From contig CAMJHJ010000094.1 of NCBI GenBank assembly GCA_946405485.1, positions 1 through 8,874 of the forward strand: 8,874 nucleotides of DNA. The letters run 5' to 3'. Shown here piece by piece: positions 7,243 through 8,874 of this stretch (positions within the stretch are counted from its first letter, which is position 1; every line of letters starts with the position of its first letter). A model generated the notes under the pieces. That model made no database searches and was not told the DNA's origin. It saw only the letters and a program-made list of their open reading frames with translations. The translations under genes and the position numbers were made by a program. This DNA comes from an uncultured Bacteroidales bacterium (GTDB taxonomy: Bacteria; Bacteroidota; Bacteroidia; Bacteroidales; UBA932).

Positions 7243-7647
7243 ATGGCCACGATCTTCACCCGTATCGCCAACGGCGAAATCCCTTCCTGGAAGGTTGCCG
7301 AGAGCGAGGACTTTTATGCATTCCTTGATATCAGCCCCCTCGCCAAAGGACACACCCTTGTGATCCCCAAGAAGGTGGAGGACGACTACATCTTCCATCT
7401 GGACGAGGAGACTTATGCAGGTCTCTGGGCTTTCGCCCGCAAGGTTGCGACCGCCCTCAAGGCCGCCGTCCCGTGCCAGCGGGTCGGTGTCGCCGTGCTG
7501 GGCATGGAAGTGCCCCACACGCACATCCATCTCGTTCCGCTTCAGACGGAAGGAGACCTGGATTTCCGGAAAGAACGTCCTGTCGTGACGCCTGAAGAAC
7601 AGACGGCCATCGCCGCCTCCATCTTGAAAGAATATGAGAAATTGTAA
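7243..7647 (+). CDS. HIT family nucleotide-binding protein (Hint/HinT-like)
   Basis: A 134-residue cytoplasmic histidine-triad protein. The signature HTHIHLVPL gives His92-x-His94-x-His96; the last two are the phosphate-binding and nucleophilic histidines of nucleoside phosphoramidase-type HIT enzymes. The N-terminal TIFTRIANGEIPSWKV is the family's first strand and helix, but lacks the paired cysteines of zinc-binding members (usually CIFC). The middle PLAKGHTLVIPKK is also typical. Such proteins hydrolyse AMP-lysine or other nucleoside phosphoramidates; the real substrate here is unknown. It starts 7 bases after greA and overlaps the next gene by 14 bases, so co-expression with both is likely. 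Confidence 0.93.
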   Translation: MATIFTRIANGEIPSWKVAESEDFYAFLDISPLAKGHTLVIPKKVEDDYIFHLDEETYAGLWAFARKVATALKAAVPCQRVGVAVLGMEVPHTHIHLVPLQTEGDLDFRKERPVVTPEEQTAIAASILKEYEKL

Positions 7648-8755
7648 GATCTTCGTCCTGGGCCTGCTGGTCCTGGCGGCCGCCTCTTGCGGCAAGAATA
7701 CTTCCATCAAGGGCACCCTTACCGATGCGCCCGGCCGTCAGGTCGTCGTCAAGTATCTGGATGTCAATGTGCCTAAGGTGTTGGATACGGTCAAAACGGA
7801 CGCCTCCGGCGCGTTCAAGTACGGCCTGGACATCAAGGAAGGACAGCCTGAATTCGTGTATCTGTATTACGGTGACACCAAGGTTGCATCCCTGCTCCTG
7901 CAGAAGGGTGACAAGGTAAAGGTCACTGCCGACACGCTCGGCCGTTACAGCGTCGAGGGTTCCGAGGAAAGCGTCAAGCTGCAGCAGGTGGAGCAGGATT
8001 TCTCCGCCTTCCTTACGGACTTGACCGCTACGATCGACGGGGCTTCGGGAGATGTCGCGGAGCTCAACCGCGAGATGTCCAGAAAGTTCATTGCTTATTA
8101 TCGCAATGCCTTGAAATACATCGTGTCCAACCCTCATTCCCTGACGGTCATCCCGGTCCTGTACCAGAAGATCAACGACGGATTCCCCATCTTCAAGGAG
8201 GATAGCGATGCCATCCATTTCCGGAGTGTGTGCGACTCGCTGAAGACGGTCTATCCGGAGTCCGGCTATGTCAAGGCCCTGGATAAGGAAGCGACCCGCC
8301 GTATCAACCTGATGGAACTGAGTCTCCGGATGAAAGATGCGCAGCAGATGGGTTTCCCCGACCTGGAGATTGCGGACAGCAAGGGCGGCAAGGCGAAACT
8401 TTCGGATGTGGATGCCAAGGTGGTCCTGGTGATGTTCTGGAATGCGGCGGATGCTGCGCAGAAGATGTTCAACATCGACCAGCTTCTGCCCTTGTACAAG
8501 GAGTATCATCCGAAGGGATTCGAGATCTATGCCGTCAACGTGGATGCGGACAAGACCCTCTGGGGCACCACGGTCAAGAATCAGCAGCTGCCTTGGATCA
8601 ATGTCTGTGACGGTTTCGGTGCCGCGAGCGTGGCCCTGCAGCGTTACAACGTGACGGCCCTGCCGGCTTTCTACCTGATTGCCGACGGCGGATTGGTCAG
8701 CGATCCCGGCATGGGTCCCGACGGGCTCCGCAGCTATCTGAAGAAGAATCTTTAG
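7634..8755 (+). CDS. DUF4369 / thioredoxin-fold lipoprotein without active-site cysteines
   Basis: A 373-residue secreted lipoprotein. Residues 1-18 are a signal peptide (MRNCK, then a hydrophobic run LGLLVLAAAS) with the lipobox cysteine at Cys19. No acidic residues follow Cys19, so the Bacteroidota surface-export signal is not evident and a periplasm-facing site is likelier. Residues from about 23 to 115 match the beta-rich DUF4369 domain (KGTLTDAPGRQVVVKYLD onwards). A helical middle follows, and about 235-373 is a TlpA/AhpC-like thioredoxin fold. Where TlpA proteins have FWxxWCxxC, this one reads FWNAADAAQK (268-277): the two cysteines are Asp273 and Gln276. The cis-proline loop is kept (TALPAF, Pro344). 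Dithiol redox chemistry is therefore not expected; a binding or scaffold role is possible. Its ATG lies 14 bases inside the HIT gene, so translation is probably coupled. The role is unknown. Confidence 0.88.
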   Translation: MRNCKIFVLGLLVLAAASCGKNTSIKGTLTDAPGRQVVVKYLDVNVPKVLDTVKTDASGAFKYGLDIKEGQPEFVYLYYGDTKVASLLLQKGDKVKVTADTLGRYSVEGSEESVKLQQVEQDFSAFLTDLTATIDGASGDVAELNREMSRKFIAYYRNALKYIVSNPHSLTVIPVLYQKINDGFPIFKEDSDAIHFRSVCDSLKTVYPESGYVKALDKEATRRINLMELSLRMKDAQQMGFPDLEIADSKGGKAKLSDVDAKVVLVMFWNAADAAQKMFNIDQLLPLYKEYHPKGFEIYAVNVDADKTLWGTTVKNQQLPWINVCDGFGAASVALQRYNVTALPAFYLIADGGLVSDPGMGPDGLRSYLKKNL

Positions 8756-8874
8756 AAGAGTTTCCTGGCGCTGACGGTAGCGACAAATTGCTTGAGGTAG
8801 AACGGTTCGAAGTACGCGGTGTCTTCGAACCGTTTTTCTTTGTACGCTGCCATTGCGGGCCGCAGCATCGCATC
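8752..8874 (-). CDS. tsaB: C-terminal end of TsaB-like protein (tRNA t6A modification), partial
   Basis: The complement is open from the window edge (8874) and ends with TAA at 8754-8752, giving the last 40 residues of a gene that begins outside the window. The peptide contains RFEDTAYFEPFYLKQFVAT and ends SARKLF. The AYFEPFYL-x-x-FVAT tail resembles, from memory, the C-terminus of Bacteroidota TsaB (YeaZ) proteins. TsaB is a catalytically inactive ASKHA-fold partner that dimerises with TsaD to make N6-threonylcarbamoyladenosine at tRNA position 37. The gene converges on the lipoprotein gene and the two stop codons overlap in TTAG (8752-8755). The coding frame is convincing; the TsaB name rests on a short tail and is less certain. 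Confidence 0.7.
   Translation of the reverse strand, partial: DAMLRPAMAAYKEKRFEDTAYFEPFYLKQFVATVSARKLF
8801..8841 (+). terminator. Intrinsic terminator of the greA-HIT-lipoprotein unit, inside convergent gene
   Basis: AACGGTTCGAAG (8801-8812) and CTTCGAACCGTT (8823-8834) form a perfect 12-base-pair stem with a ten-base loop. The stem is followed on the + strand by T-rich sequence (TTTTTCTTT, 8833-8841). It lies 45 bases after the lipoprotein stop and is oriented to end + strand transcripts. Reading the minus strand, the hairpin is not followed by a T-tract, so it should not stop the convergent gene. The whole element overlaps coding sequence of the convergent tsaB-like gene. Confidence 0.8.

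Noticed and set aside
7457..8509. A 350-codon minus-strand open frame opposite the HIT and lipoprotein genes
   Set aside because: It spans two real plus-strand genes and their overlap, and its translation shows no family motif; it is a shadow frame.
8801..8834. The AACGGTTCGAAG inverted repeat as a transcription-factor operator or attachment site
   Set aside because: The immediate T-tract on one strand only, and its location just after a gene end, fit a terminator better; it is also explained in part by repeated Phe-Glu codons on the other strand.
1..8874. Mobile elements, CRISPR arrays, tRNA or rRNA genes, defence systems
   Set aside because: No transposase or integrase motifs, no regularly spaced repeats and no cloverleaf-like sequence were noticed on either strand; every large open region is accounted for by housekeeping or metabolic genes.

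Overview
The window is a chromosomal segment from a member of the Bacteroidota, most likely a GC-rich member of the order Bacteroidales. Four things support this: a eukaryote-like GT3 glycogen synthase in a bacterium, a DUF4369/thioredoxin-like lipoprotein, a perfect TAnnTTTG promoter element upstream of greA, and gene starts with A-rich or coupled upstream sequence rather than Shine-Dalgarno motifs. I cannot name a genus from the sequence alone.

Positions 1-6663 (+ strand) hold a tightly packed glycogen / alpha-glucan cassette followed by ribF. In order they are: the C-terminal end of a GT4 glycosyltransferase; a GH57 alpha-amylase-like hydrolase whose ATG overlaps the previous stop; a 1413-residue protein joining a complete GT3 glycogen synthase (about residues 1-559) to a complete DUF3417/GT35 alpha-glucan phosphorylase (about 560-1413); and a short bifunctional riboflavin kinase/FAD synthetase 9 bases downstream. 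The overlaps and tiny gaps suggest one transcript. The cassette pairs chain building (GT3), phosphorolytic degradation (GT35) and hydrolysis or trimming of alpha-glucan (GH57). No branching enzyme and no ADP-glucose pyrophosphorylase are seen here.

Positions 6664-6764 are the only sizeable intergenic gap. It holds a Bacteroidota-type -7 element, a stem-loop that begins almost at the predicted transcript start, and an AT-rich inverted repeat ending at the base before the greA start codon. It looks like the border between two transcription units and a structured greA leader.

Positions 6765-8755 (+ strand) hold greA (transcript cleavage factor), a HIT-family nucleotide-binding protein and a DUF4369/thioredoxin-fold lipoprotein that has lost both active-site cysteines. 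Gaps are 7 bases, then a 14-base overlap, so this is probably a second operon. It appears to end at a 12-bp perfect hairpin plus T-tract at 8801-8841.

Positions 8752-8874 (- strand) hold the 3' end of a convergent gene, probably tsaB, whose stop overlaps the lipoprotein stop. The + strand terminator therefore lies wholly inside the tsaB coding sequence. All clear genes are household or metabolic. I found no mobile element, CRISPR array, tRNA or rRNA. The most notable items are the synthase-phosphorylase fusion, the cysteine-less thioredoxin lipoprotein, the dual-use terminator and the structured greA leader.
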